The notes: generated from the letters alone by a model not told the origin. Shown: positions 16,502 to 25,398, counted from the first letter of the stretch. The stretch is 64,000 bases of DNA from CAVZGO01 sp963774935 (GCA_963774935.1 CAVZGO010000001.1:470990-534989); one strand, 5' to 3'. Program-made: numbers and translations.

Positions 16502-17334
16502 GCAATCACCGTCCCGATTCCCGCCAGAGCATGGATCAATGGTTTTTCACAGCGCCCATCCGCAATGATTACTCTTCCAACCCCGCCCTGTAAAGCTTCC
16601 TCGGCGCCTAAAATTTTCTTTTTCATTCGCCCCTGGGCAAGCTCGTAGGCTTTATTAATGTGCGCTGCTGGCAGGTCTCGGATGAGGCTTTTTTCATCGG
16701 GATATTTTTGGAGCAGACCTGGCACAGCCGTCAGCATTACCAGTGTCTCAGCTCGTAGGGCTACTGCAACCATTGCCGCAGCCCGATCCGCGTCAACATT
16801 TAACGCCTCCCCATGTAAACCGGCTGCCAGAGGCGAGATTACCGGTGTTCGCCCCAATGCCAGCAAAGAACGTAAAATTTCAGCATCCACTCGTTCTACC
16901 TTGCCGGTAAAATCATCGCGAATGATCTTGCGCTTCCCATCTTCAATACTGTGCACTGCTTCCTTACGCACAGCCACCATCATCCTGCCATCCAATCCAC
17001 TCAAACCGAATGCATTCACCCCAACTTGTTGGAGCTGCTCTACCAGAAATGTGTTTATCTTACCGTTTACCGCCATAATAAAAATTTCCAGGGTGTGCCG
17101 GTCGGTATAGCGAGAGGTAAAACCAGAGGGGGATGTAATAAAGCGCGCCGGCGATCCCAAAGCCTGACCTAGCTGGTTAGCTTCATTGGAGCCGCCATGG
17201 ACCAGGATAAGCTGCTGTCCCTGCTCGATCAACTGGGCTACGTCACTACATATGGCGCTGAAATCTAATCCTTCTGCACCGCCCAGTTTAACCACCACAA
17301 ATGCTTGAGGTACATTATCCATCACAAATGACAT
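16498..17334 (-). CDS. lysZ: LysZ, [LysW]-aminoadipate kinase
   Basis: An amino-acid kinase of the acetylglutamate kinase family that phosphorylates LysW-gamma-aminoadipate. About 278 aa from the ATG at 17334; an in-frame upstream start exists within lysY. It shows the nucleotide motif VVVKLGGAEG, the substrate loop LVHGGSNEANQLG, and C-terminal MKKKILGAEEALQGGV with the conserved ATP-binding lysine and VIIADGR. It begins 4 bp after the lysY stop and overlaps lysJ by 4 bp, so the genes are tightly coupled. Confidence 0.9.
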   Translation of the reverse strand: MSFVMDNVPQAFVVVKLGGAEGLDFSAICSDVAQLIEQGQQLILVHGGSNEANQLGQALGSPARFITSPSGFTSRYTDRHTLEIFIMAVNGKINTFLVEQLQQVGVNAFGLSGLDGRMMVAVRKEAVHSIEDGKRKIIRDDFTGKVERVDAEILRSLLALGRTPVISPLAAGLHGEALNVDADRAAAMVAVALRAETLVMLTAVPGLLQKYPDEKSLIRDLPAAHINKAYELAQGRMKKKILGAEEALQGGVGRVIIADGRCEKPLIHALAGIGTVIA

Positions 17335-17338
17335 CGCC

Positions 17339-18373
17339 TTAAATCGGGTGCAGTCCGGTGAACTCGAGCCCAAGGGTCTCTTCGAATCCCAGCATCAGAT
17401 TCATGCACTGCACTGCTGAACCGGAAGCTCCTTTCATCAAATTGTCAATTGCGCAGATGCTGACCAGATGTCCTGTAGTTTCGTCCAGCTCAAAACCCAG
17501 GTCGGCATAATTCGTGCCTGCCAGGATTTTGGGCTCCGGGACGCGATAGATCCCTCGCTGCTCTTTAACCACCCGAATAAATGGATTTGCGGTAGCAAGC
17601 GATCGATAGGCTTTCCATAAATCTTTTTGCGTCACTCCTTCAGGGAGATGCAAATGGGCGGTCGCCAGCGCTCCCCGGACCATATCCACTGATGACATTG
17701 TCAAGGACACAGCGCTCAATCCCAACTCCTGGATCACTTCACCGGTGTGCCGGTGTCCGAAGGCTGAATAGGTGCGTACGATGCTGCTACGTTCCGGGTG
17801 ATGGGAAGCGGGATTGCTTTCAGCGCCGCCCTCCGACGAACCGACCTTGATCTCAACGATCACCCGCGCGTTGGGATCGAGCAGCTTAGCTTCAGCTAAA
17901 GGCAGCAATGCCAGAATACAAGCCGTGGCGTTACAGCCCACACCACTGACATAGTGTGCGCCTTTAATCTCCGCGCGGTGCAGCTCGGGTAGACCGTAGA
18001 TAAAGCGCGGCAGCCACTCCGGAGCAGCATGGGCAGCCCCGTACCAGCGCTCGTACTCCCCAGCACTGTGCAGGCGAAAATCTGCCGAAAGATCAACAAT
18101 TCTATCCGCCAGGCTGGCATAATATTCAATCTTGTGCTGGGATTGACCATGCGGTAACGCCAGGAACAGGACATCTACGGGTTCAAGTTTCTCCGGATCC
18201 GTGAACTTCAAAATCGAACGTTTCCGCAGATTGGGATGAACCTGATAAGCATATTCACCCAGGTGACTGCGCGAGGTGACCTGCGCAACCTCAACCAGCG
18301 GATGAGCCAGCAACAACCGCAGCAGCTCCCCGCCGGTATAACCCGAGCCCCCAACGACAGCTACGCGGGTCAT
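17339..18373 (-). CDS. lysY: LysY, [LysW]-aminoadipyl phosphate reductase
   Basis: A 344-aa ArgC-type NADPH-dependent reductase that makes the LysW-bound semialdehyde. The N-terminal Rossmann motif is VVGGSGYTGGELLRLL and the active-site cysteine is in SGVGCNATA, with the His region FGHRHTGEV. It overlaps lysX by 4 bp. Distinguished from arginine-pathway ArgC mainly by its operon context with lysW; a dual lysine/arginine role is possible. Confidence 0.92.
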   Translation of the reverse strand: MTRVAVVGGSGYTGGELLRLLLAHPLVEVAQVTSRSHLGEYAYQVHPNLRKRSILKFTDPEKLEPVDVLFLALPHGQSQHKIEYYASLADRIVDLSADFRLHSAGEYERWYGAAHAAPEWLPRFIYGLPELHRAEIKGAHYVSGVGCNATACILALLPLAEAKLLDPNARVIVEIKVGSSEGGAESNPASHHPERSSIVRTYSAFGHRHTGEVIQELGLSAVSLTMSSVDMVRGALATAHLHLPEGVTQKDLWKAYRSLATANPFIRVVKEQRGIYRVPEPKILAGTNYADLGFELDETTGHLVSICAIDNLMKGASGSAVQCMNLMLGFEETLGLEFTGLHPI

Positions 18374-19236
18374 TGTACCGCCGGCTTTCCCCTGCGAGCC
18401 ACGTCCAGCAGGTAATCAATCATCAGGGCTGGCACATCCACGCCGGTGGTTGGCACAACAGTATGAAACTCCATGGTGTGATTTATTTCGTTAACTAGAT
18501 AACCTCTCTCGGCATCTTCCAGGACATCCACTGCTAACACCCCACCACCCACTGACTGAGCAGCACGCACACATAACTCGTCGAGCTCGGAGGTAATCGG
18601 ACAGGGTTCACCTTCGCCACCGCGAGCCGTGTTCGTTATCCAGTGATCCGATTTGCGGTAAATGGCGGCAATAGTTCGGTCACCGATGACCAGGGCACGT
18701 ATATCACGTCCAGGTTTGGTGATGTATTCCTGGATATAGAAGATCGAATGCTGTACTGAGCCTAATGTCGCTTTGTGCTCCAGAACTGCCTCTGCAGCAT
18801 CGCGATCATTAATCTTCGCCAGCAAGCGTCCCCAGGAACCAACCACTGGTTTGAGTACCACCGGATACCCCATACGTTCCACGGCTGCCAATGCAGCCTC
18901 AGGAGAAAATGCAATCTGAATACGAGGCTGGGGAAGTCCCGCCTGACTTAGCGCAGTGCTGGTCGCTAGTTTATCTCCACAGGTTTCTGCGACAGAAGCA
19001 GAATTAACCGTGGGCACACCCCAGGCGTTAAGAATACGCAGCGCGTTCAGCCCGGTATTAAAACTGATGCTTCGCTCAAGTACGGCATCGTATCGCAACC
19101 AGGGTGTAGGATCATCCAGGTCGAAGAAAATGCTCCGGTCATCTAAGCGGTCAAAAGTGATCCCTCTTTGTTCCAGTGCGGAAAAAAGCCATTTTTCTTC
19201 AACCCGCACTCGAGAAAATAATACTCCGATCCGCAC
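18370..19236 (-). CDS. lysX: LysX, aminoadipate-LysW ligase
   Basis: An ATP-grasp ligase that joins 2-aminoadipate to the C-terminal Glu of LysW, 288 aa. I chose the GTG at 19236 because AGGGGAG is 8 nt upstream and the protein then begins RIGVLFSRVRVEEK, as in the family; an alternative GTG at 19257 overlaps lysW. The ATP-grasp core includes GYPVVLKPVVGSWGR and the Mg-binding end LVNEINHTMEF. The motif EINHTMEF points to the lysine type (LysX) more than to the arginine type (ArgX). Confidence 0.92.
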   Translation of the reverse strand: MRIGVLFSRVRVEEKWLFSALEQRGITFDRLDDRSIFFDLDDPTPWLRYDAVLERSISFNTGLNALRILNAWGVPTVNSASVAETCGDKLATSTALSQAGLPQPRIQIAFSPEAALAAVERMGYPVVLKPVVGSWGRLLAKINDRDAAEAVLEHKATLGSVQHSIFYIQEYITKPGRDIRALVIGDRTIAAIYRKSDHWITNTARGGEGEPCPITSELDELCVRAAQSVGGGVLAVDVLEDAERGYLVNEINHTMEFHTVVPTTGVDVPALMIDYLLDVARRGKPAVQ

Positions 19237-19249
19237 GAGTGAGCTCCCC

Positions 19250-19420
19250 TCATTCACCCCAGTCTTCCTCTACCATAGGTGCCAAATCCACTTGAGCCGG
19301 CTGAAGAGTAATAATTTCCAAATCCACACCACAATCCGGGCAAACAATAATCTCTCCCGCTTCCGCCCCAAAATCGAATTCTATTGCTGCTTCACATTCT
19401 GGACAGCTTGTAGCAGACAT
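19250..19420 (-). CDS. lysW: LysW amino-group carrier protein
   Basis: A 56-aa carrier protein whose C-terminal Glu is loaded with pathway intermediates. From the ATG at 19420, with GGAGGAAAT directly before it, the sequence has a zinc ribbon with CPEC and CPDC, an acidic surface, and ends exactly EEDWGE, the invariant LysW tail. First structural gene of the lysW-X-Y-Z-J-K operon. Confidence 0.96.
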   Translation of the reverse strand: MSATSCPECEAAIEFDFGAEAGEIIVCPDCGVDLEIITLQPAQVDLAPMVEEDWGE

Positions 19421-19442
19421 ATTTCCTCCATTTCCTTGCAGG

Positions 19443-19475
19443 TAAATAAAACAGCCCTCTTCTAAGGAGGGCTGT
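19443..19475 (-). terminator. Terminator in the leader of the lys operon
   Basis: On the minus strand ACAGCCCTC pairs with GAGGGCTGT (6-nt AT-rich loop) and is followed by TTTTATTT. It sits 23 bp before lysW and after the leader peptide, so it is placed as an attenuator. Confidence 0.75.
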
Positions 19476-19516
19476 GTGCTCATTTTCTACACAGGTTTAC
19501 CGGCAATCAATTCCTG

Positions 19517-19591
19517 CTATGCACGGCCCTCCCAGTGATGGGTTTTTCGCGGGCGACGAGAGCGCGGGAAGAATGCCTTTCGGATGCTCAT
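19517..19591 (-). CDS. Putative Arg/Lys-rich leader peptide, 24 aa
   Basis: A short frame starts at ATG 19591, about 10 nt after a good -10 box, and reads MSIRKAFFPRSRRPRKTHHW before a few last residues and a TAG. It contains six Arg and two Lys codons in 24, far above chance. No ribosome site is visible; with the predicted start point the message would be nearly leaderless. Its place between promoter and terminator fits transcription attenuation by charged tRNA-Arg or tRNA-Lys. It could also be chance. Confidence 0.5.
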   Translation of the reverse strand: MSIRKAFFPRSRRPRKTHHWEGRA

Positions 19592-19601
19592 AATGCGCGT
19601 G

Positions 19602-19630
19602 ATTCTAACATTTTGATTGACAAAATTGAA
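19602..19630 (-). promoter_or_regulatory. Promoter of the lys operon
   Basis: Minus strand: weak -35 TTCAAT (19625-19630), 17-bp spacer, good -10 TAGAAT (19602-19607), directly after cdsA. Confidence 0.6.
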
Positions 19631-19648
19631 TAAAAATAAAATAAAATT

Positions 19649-20467
19649 TCAACCGGTAATCAGCAGCACAAGGAAATAACCTACGACCCCACCCCACAAC
19701 CAGGAATCAATGCGGTCAAACACACCACCATGACCAGGCAGTAAGGTACCTGAGTCTTTCATTCCCACCTGGCGTTTGATCATGCTCTCCCCCAGGTCAC
19801 CAAGGACACTCACCAGGCTGAGCACCAATCCCAACAGTGCTCCACTCCAGATATTGATCATCGGTCCAACCGGAGCGTAACGCTGGAAGAGCCAGGCGAG
19901 AAGCATTGTGCCCAGCACCCCAAATACGATACCACCTATATAGCCTTCCCAGGATTTTTTCGGGCTCAGGCGCTTGCTCATTTTATGCTTTCCCCACTGC
20001 CGCCCGATGAAATACGCGCCAGTATCAGCCAGCCACACTGCCGGCAGAGCCAGCAGCAGCCACCACATGCCATCATCGAGAGCTCGTAAGGATACCAGGT
20101 ATGAGCCAATCCAACCGATATACATCCCTCCAGCCAGGGTGATGCTAAAATCTGTGGCAGCCAGGTCACGCCCCCGCTCATAAGCAACCAGGTGGTAAGT
20201 TAACGCGCTGAGAACAAACAAGCTCACCAACCAGGGTTCGCTGATGAAATTGTTATAAGCACGCCCAAGCGCAAACAGGACGGATGCACCAATCATCAAA
20301 AAGCCAGCAGGCTCATACCCACCGGCGCGAAATAAAATTGCATACTCTCTGGAGGCAAGACCTAAGATCAAAGCGATTAAAACTGCAAACGGCCAACCAC
20401 CCAGGTAGATAAAGATCAAGCCGATCGGCAGCAGAATCACTGCCACCAGCACTCGCTTAATCAACAT
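19649..20467 (-). CDS. cdsA: Phosphatidate cytidylyltransferase
   Basis: Makes CDP-diacylglycerol for phospholipid synthesis in the membrane. 272 aa from ATG 20467, which overlaps the uppS stop. It has about seven membrane spans and the family signature near the C-terminus: SVLGDLGESMIKRQVGMKD then LLPGHGGVFDRIDS. The region SPKKSWEGYIGG is also typical. Last gene of the rpsB-to-cdsA cluster. Confidence 0.93.
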   Translation of the reverse strand: MLIKRVLVAVILLPIGLIFIYLGGWPFAVLIALILGLASREYAILFRAGGYEPAGFLMIGASVLFALGRAYNNFISEPWLVSLFVLSALTYHLVAYERGRDLAATDFSITLAGGMYIGWIGSYLVSLRALDDGMWWLLLALPAVWLADTGAYFIGRQWGKHKMSKRLSPKKSWEGYIGGIVFGVLGTMLLAWLFQRYAPVGPMINIWSGALLGLVLSLVSVLGDLGESMIKRQVGMKDSGTLLPGHGGVFDRIDSWLWGGVVGYFLVLLITG

Positions 20468-21212
20468 TTTGCGCCAGGGATCCTTCCATCTCGGAGATTT
20501 TCCCGTAGCGCCGTTCACGATGGCCGAATTCCTCCAGAGCCAGTCTTAGCTGTTCTTTATCAAAATCAGGCCAATATGCAGGCGTGAAGTACCATTCGCA
20601 ATAAGCGCCTTGCCAGATCAAGAAGTTGGATCCTCGCAGCTCTCCAGATGTGCGGATGATAAGGTCCGGGTCAGGAGTGCCACTCGTGAACAGGTATTGA
20701 CTCACTAATTCTTCATTTACATCATCTGCCGGAACCCCATCTCGGATCAGATGCTGAATGGCATACACGATTTCATCGCGTCCACCATAATTAAACGCCA
20801 CGTTCAGCACCAGCTTATGATTATCTCTCGTGTAATCCATGGCATGCAGCATCTTCTCCCGCAGCCCCACTTCCAAACGGTCCAACCGGCCGATGTGGTG
20901 GAGTTGGACACCCTGATCATGTAACTCTTGCAGCTCACGATCGATCACATCCTCAACAATGCGCAACAAACCTTCAACCTCTTCCTGGGGCCGGCCCCAG
21001 TTCTCTGTAGAAAAGGCGTAGATGGTCAGGTATTGGATGCCGAATTCGATACAAGCCTGGATGATCCGGCGCAGATTTTCAGTGCCAGCCCGATGTCCGG
21101 CCAATCGGGGCAATCCCCGCTGTCTCGCCCAACGGCCATTGCCATCCATAATGATGGCGACGTGGGTGGGAATTCGTTCCGGAAGGTCCGGCAGAGGCAT
21201 TTGATTGGTCAT
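20457..21212 (-). CDS. uppS: Isoprenyl (undecaprenyl) diphosphate synthase
   Basis: A cis-prenyltransferase making the lipid carrier for cell-wall synthesis, 251 aa. The N-terminal signature is HVAIIMDGNGRWARQRG with the catalytic Asp. Later motifs are TIYAFSTENWGRP, NVAFNYGGRDEI and the C-terminal PDLIIRTSGELR with the conserved Arg/Glu. 9 bp separate it from frr. Confidence 0.95.
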   Translation of the reverse strand: MTNQMPLPDLPERIPTHVAIIMDGNGRWARQRGLPRLAGHRAGTENLRRIIQACIEFGIQYLTIYAFSTENWGRPQEEVEGLLRIVEDVIDRELQELHDQGVQLHHIGRLDRLEVGLREKMLHAMDYTRDNHKLVLNVAFNYGGRDEIVYAIQHLIRDGVPADDVNEELVSQYLFTSGTPDPDLIIRTSGELRGSNFLIWQGAYCEWYFTPAYWPDFDKEQLRLALEEFGHRERRYGKISEMEGSLAQNVD

Positions 21213-21221
21213 GAAATACGC

Positions 21222-21779
21222 CTAAACCTCTAGGATTTCTCTCTCTTTTCGGTACCCAATCTGGTTGATTTCTTCGATATAACGGTCTGTAATGTTTTGC
21301 AGCTCTTCTTCGCCTTGCTCGCGCTCGTCTTCTGAGATCAGTTTCTCCTCTTCGAACTCACGCAGATCTTTGATCAAATCGCGACGAATATTCCGAGCCG
21401 CTACCCGTGCATCTTCCTGGCGATGGTGTACCACCTTGACCAGATCACGCCGGCGCTCTTCTGTCAAAGCTGGCAAAACCAGGCGGATCGCTTTTCCATC
21501 GTTATTGGGATTTAACCCGAGGTCAGAAGCAAGGATGCCTTTTTCGATCGCTTTTAATGTCGATGCATCAAATGGGCGGATGAGCAACACCCGTGGCTCG
21601 GGCACAGTGATGCTGGCAAGCTGGCGCAGCGCAGTTGGCATGCCATAATACTCAATATGTAGTTTCTCGACCAGGGCTGGGTGAGCTCTACCTGTGCGAA
21701 TGCCGGCAAGGTCTTCTTCCAGGGATTGGACCGCCCCTTTCATACGCGCTTCCGCTTCTGTATAGGTGTCTTTCAGCAT
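21222..21779 (-). CDS. frr: Ribosome recycling factor
   Basis: 185 aa, normal family length. It splits post-termination ribosomes with EF-G. The family text TGRAHPALVEKLHIEYYG and INQIGYRKEREILEV at the C-terminus is clear. It lies between pyrH and uppS in the conserved order. Confidence 0.96.
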   Translation of the reverse strand: MLKDTYTEAEARMKGAVQSLEEDLAGIRTGRAHPALVEKLHIEYYGMPTALRQLASITVPEPRVLLIRPFDASTLKAIEKGILASDLGLNPNNDGKAIRLVLPALTEERRRDLVKVVHHRQEDARVAARNIRRDLIKDLREFEEEKLISEDEREQGEEELQNITDRYIEEINQIGYRKEREILEV

Positions 21780-21861
21780 TACAGCCTCCGTAATGAATGC
21801 TTATTCTCCCCTATAGGATAATCGAAAATTCGAGTTGAGAAAAGGGTTAACTTGAATTTAA

Positions 21862-22584
21862 TTACTTGGTTACTAAGGTTCCGATTTGTTGACCATATAA
21901 AGCCAGACGTAATGACTCAGGATTCCACAGATTCAATACCATTATGGGTAAATCATTGTCCATGCAAAGCGAGATTGCCGTGCTATCCATCACCTCAAGA
22001 CGCCGGTTCATCACATCCAAATACGTAAGGTGATCAAATTTTACAGCCTCAGGATTTTTTAGCGGATCGGCATCATACACACCATCTACTTTTGTTGCTT
22101 TTATCAGCACATCGGCATCAATTTCCATCGCTCGTAAGGCTGCGGCAGTATCCGTTGAAAAGTAGGGATTACCTGTCCCTGCCCCAAAAATTACTACGCG
22201 GCCTTTTTCAAGATGGCGGATAGCCCGGCGTCGTATGTATGGCTCAGCAACCGCTTGCATCTGCACAGCAGATTGGACACGAACGACCAATCCACAGCGC
22301 TCCATCGCGTCCATCAATGCCAGAGCATTCATTACAGTTCCTAACATGCCCATGTAATCCGCAGTGGCACGGTCCATACCGCGATCCAACCCACTTTTTC
22401 CACGCCAGAGGTTGCCAGCACCGATCACGATGGCGACATCCACCCCCAGATCGCGGATATCCTTTACACGCATGGCTACATCTTCAGCACGTGTGGGATC
22501 GATGCCAAAACCTTTATCCCCTCCCAGTGCCTCCCCGCTCAGCTTGAGCAAGATGCGCTTGTACTTAACTTCGCCGATGGACAT
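21862..22584 (-). CDS. pyrH: UMP kinase
   Basis: Phosphorylates UMP to UDP; hexameric bacterial type, 240 aa. Motifs: RILLKLSGEALGG at the start, VIGAGNLWRG, RATADYMGMLGTVMNALAL (UMP site), ATKVDGVYDADP and LMDNDLPIMVLNLW near the end. It is preceded by its own region after the tsf terminator. Confidence 0.96.
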   Translation of the reverse strand: MSIGEVKYKRILLKLSGEALGGDKGFGIDPTRAEDVAMRVKDIRDLGVDVAIVIGAGNLWRGKSGLDRGMDRATADYMGMLGTVMNALALMDAMERCGLVVRVQSAVQMQAVAEPYIRRRAIRHLEKGRVVIFGAGTGNPYFSTDTAAALRAMEIDADVLIKATKVDGVYDADPLKNPEAVKFDHLTYLDVMNRRLEVMDSTAISLCMDNDLPIMVLNLWNPESLRLALYGQQIGTLVTK

Positions 22585-22674
22585 GACTGCCCTCCTGATT
22601 TTTGTTTCCCAGGTCTATTTGTTTACGGTTCGTTCTGATGTAGTTGAGACCTTTCACATAATCATACCACTTAG

Positions 22675-22706
22675 AATAAGAGCCAACCGTTGGGTTGGCT
22701 CTTATT
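22675..22706 (-). terminator. Terminator between tsf and pyrH
   Basis: A perfect 13-bp stem AATAAGAGCCAAC/GTTGGCTCTTATT with a 6-nt loop, directly after tsf. It would split the conserved rpsB-tsf-pyrH-frr cluster into two units unless read-through is frequent. Confidence 0.75.
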
Positions 22707-22714
22707 TGATCTCG

Positions 22715-23320
22715 TTAGCTGGCGGTATGCTCGCCGCGTTCCCAGCGCACAAAGCGCCGGATGACAATATTTTCACCAATTGCAGCAATGTTCTGGTGCA
22801 GCAGCTTTTCCATCGTCAATGTTTCGTCGCGAATGTAAGCCTGGCGCATTAGAACAACCTCATCCTTAAATTTCTCCAGGCGACCTGCAGCAATTTTCTC
22901 CAGCATAGCCTCGGGCTTGCCCTCTTCACGGGCGCGTGCAATAGCGATCTCACGCTCGTGTTCTAGCACATCTGCAGGAATATCCACCTCGTTCACGTAG
23001 TGCGGCGCAGCAGCAGCGATTTGCAGGGCAAATTCGTGCGCCATCTGGCGGAAGGGCTCGGAGCGACCGACAAAATCGGATTCACAGTTCACTTCAACCA
23101 TCACGCCCACGCGTCCGCCGCCATGAGAGTAAAGCTCCAGCAATCCCTCGGAAGCTTCACGATTGGCGCGTTTGGCAGCCGTTGCCAGACCTTTCTCACG
23201 CAGAAAATCAACGGCTTTCTCGTAATCTCCATCAGCGTTTTCGAGTGCTTTACGGCAGTCCAGGACACCGGCACCAGTGGCTTCGCGTAATTCCTTGATC
23301 ATTTCAGTTGTGATCGCCAT
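22715..23320 (-). CDS. tsf: Translation elongation factor Ts
   Basis: Regenerates EF-Tu-GTP. About 201 aa, the short type found in many deep-branching bacteria. The family start ITTEMIKELREATGAGVLDC identifies the ATG at 23320; the EF-Tu contact motif DFVGRS and the text MVEVNCESDFV are intact. It begins 1 bp after the rpsB stop. Confidence 0.95.
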   Translation of the reverse strand: MAITTEMIKELREATGAGVLDCRKALENADGDYEKAVDFLREKGLATAAKRANREASEGLLELYSHGGGRVGVMVEVNCESDFVGRSEPFRQMAHEFALQIAAAAPHYVNEVDIPADVLEHEREIAIARAREEGKPEAMLEKIAAGRLEKFKDEVVLMRQAYIRDETLTMEKLLHQNIAAIGENIVIRRFVRWERGEHTAS

Positions 23321-23321
23321 T

Positions 23322-24251
23322 TTATTCTTCTTCCTTAGCATCATCGCCGGTTTCGACTTCTAACTCGTCGCCCTCGACTGGCGCAATTTCATCATCTGCT
23401 GAAGCTACTTCTTCCCAAACAATGGTTTCTTCTACCACGACCGGAGCCTTAACCGATAGCTTTGCCAGGGTTGATTCGCCCAAAAGTTCCTCGTCGCTCA
23501 GCTCTGGTTCTTCAACGCCAGGCATAACCCTGCGCATCTCCAACTCCTGCTCCTCGGGCATGTCCTTGCGCGTTGCCTTACCTTCAAGGCAGGCATCAGC
23601 GATCTTAGCCACCATCAGCTTGATTGCCCGGATGGCATCATCGTTGGAAGGGATGACGTAGTCGATATCACCTGGATCACAGTTGGTATCCACCATTGCG
23701 ACCACGGGGATGTTAAGAAGATTGGCTTCATGAATAGCAGTGGCTTCACGGCGCACGTCTACCACAAACAGCAGTTCGGGCAGTCGCGCCATCGAGCGGA
23801 TGCCGTTGAATAAGACTTCCAGGCGCTCGATTTCTCGGGTGAGCAGCAGAGCTTCCTTCTTGGTGATGCGCTCAAAGTCACCTTTGTCACGCATGCGCTC
23901 CAGGCGCTCCAGCTCGTTGACACGACCGCGAATGGTGCGCCAGTTGGTCAGCATGCCACCTAACCAGCGGTTGGTGACATACGGCATACCGACACGCATC
24001 GCCTCGCTCTGGATAGTCTCCTGCGCCTGGCGCTTGGTGCCAACGAACAACACCGAACCGTTGTTCGCGGCGGTGTCCCGAACGAGGGCATAAGCCTGTT
24101 CCAGCGCTTTGACCGTCTTTTGCAGGTCGATGATATGGATTCCATTGCGCTCGGTGAAAATATAGGGCTTCATCGCCGGATGCCACTTGTGGGTCCGGTG
24201 ACCGAAGTGAACACCACTTTCGAGAAGCGACTTCATAGGAATAACAGCCAT
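23322..24251 (-). CDS. rpsB: Ribosomal protein S2
   Basis: 309 aa with a normal core (LLESGVHFGHRTHKWHP; NRWLGGMLTNWRTI; VDTNCDPGDIDYVIPSND) of about 230 aa, followed by an unusual acidic C-terminal tail of about 75 residues rich in Glu, Asp and Val. Such tails occur in some Chloroflexota. AAGGAG precedes the ATG. Confidence 0.95.
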   Translation of the reverse strand: MAVIPMKSLLESGVHFGHRTHKWHPAMKPYIFTERNGIHIIDLQKTVKALEQAYALVRDTAANNGSVLFVGTKRQAQETIQSEAMRVGMPYVTNRWLGGMLTNWRTIRGRVNELERLERMRDKGDFERITKKEALLLTREIERLEVLFNGIRSMARLPELLFVVDVRREATAIHEANLLNIPVVAMVDTNCDPGDIDYVIPSNDDAIRAIKLMVAKIADACLEGKATRKDMPEEQELEMRRVMPGVEEPELSDEELLGESTLAKLSVKAPVVVEETIVWEEVASADDEIAPVEGDELEVETGDDAKEEE

Positions 24252-24578
24252 TATGACACACTCCTTTGCGTTAGTCGATCGCCTCCTTCATCCCTGCCAT
24301 ACACCGGGGCCAGCGGCACGCACGGCAAGTCAGGAAGCGTGAAAGATAGGCCCCAGAAGGGGCACGAAACCTCCCGCCGATGGCGGGAGCGCACGCAAGT
24401 ATATCACAAGCCGGAAAGAATCGGAAGCAATTGTTTCTGAGATGAAAAATAACGGCATTAGAAGGGATGACTGGTTGGTTAAGTGAGATGCAAAATAACG
24501 TCATTAGCAGGGTTGACTGGCTGGTGCTGTCGATTTCAACCAGCAGATCCCTCAAATTTGCCATGATAAAATCCATCT
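24252..24578. promoter_or_regulatory. Divergent rpsB/birA control region
   Basis: The rpsB leader (minus) holds a perfect 8-bp GC hairpin CTCCCGCC/GGCGGGAG (24371-24389), a candidate site for S2 autoregulation. Closer to birA, two 41-bp copies with about five mismatches stand in tandem at 24439-24479 and 24485-24525 (GAGATG-AAAATAACG-CATTAG core), spaced 46 bp, which look like operator repeats. No clear promoter was fixed for either gene. Confidence 0.5.
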
Positions 24579-25364
24579 ATGTCTCAGCATCCTTATTCAA
24601 ACGCATTAGCCGACCTGCCCTTAGGCGAAATCCGCTACCTGACTGTGACCGGTTCAACCAACCAGGATGCTAGCCATTGGGCGTCAGAAGGAGCTCCCCA
24701 CCTGGCCATGGTCATTGCTGATGAGCAGACTGCCGGTCGTGGGCGTCTGAGCAGGCGCTGGCTCACGCCTCCAGGCGCTGCATTGGCGTTCAGCCTGGTG
24801 CTGCGTCCATCAAACATAGCAGACCTTAGAGCAAAGGTCGGTCGCATCAGCGGGCTGGGCGGCTTAGCTGTTTGCCAGGCTCTGCAAGAAAACCTTAACC
24901 TATACGCACAGCTTAAATGGCCAAACGATGTGCTGGTAAATGGTCGTAAGGTTTGCGGTGTGCTGGCGGAGGCGACCTGGTTGGGCGATGACTTGCTGGC
25001 AGTGATCCTGGGGATTGGCGTGAATGTTACCAAGGCGTCTGTACCCTCGCCCAGCGAATTATCCTTCCCGGCTACTTGTCTGGAAGAGGAATTGGATCAT
25101 CCTGTTCAGCGACCTGAACTGCTGAGAGCCATTTTATGCTGCATCCTCACCTGGATACCTCGCCTGGAGAACCCGGCATTTCTACAGGCTTGGGAAGAAC
25201 GCCTGGCATGGCACGGCGAATGGGTGCAGGTGAGCTCGCCATCCGAGATGATACAGGGACGCCTGCTCGGTTTGGATCCTGAAGGCGCGCTGCGCTTGGT
25301 CGAATCTGACGGCGTCGAACGGTTGGTGCTGGCAGGAGATGTCAGCTTGCGGTTGCAGAAATAA
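24579..25364 (+). CDS. birA: Biotin-protein ligase (class I, no HTH)
   Basis: Attaches biotin to acetyl-CoA carboxylase. 261 aa, lacking the N-terminal DNA-binding domain, so not a repressor. The catalytic text is DEQTAGRGRLSRRW (biotinyl-AMP loop) and LKWPNDVLVNGRKVCGVL, followed by a C-terminal SH3-like cap. Confidence 0.94.
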   Translation: MSQHPYSNALADLPLGEIRYLTVTGSTNQDASHWASEGAPHLAMVIADEQTAGRGRLSRRWLTPPGAALAFSLVLRPSNIADLRAKVGRISGLGGLAVCQALQENLNLYAQLKWPNDVLVNGRKVCGVLAEATWLGDDLLAVILGIGVNVTKASVPSPSELSFPATCLEEELDHPVQRPELLRAILCCILTWIPRLENPAFLQAWEERLAWHGEWVQVSSPSEMIQGRLLGLDPEGALRLVESDGVERLVLAGDVSLRLQK

Positions 25365-25398
25365 TACGGAGTCACACTGGGATCTTACTCCGAATTGA

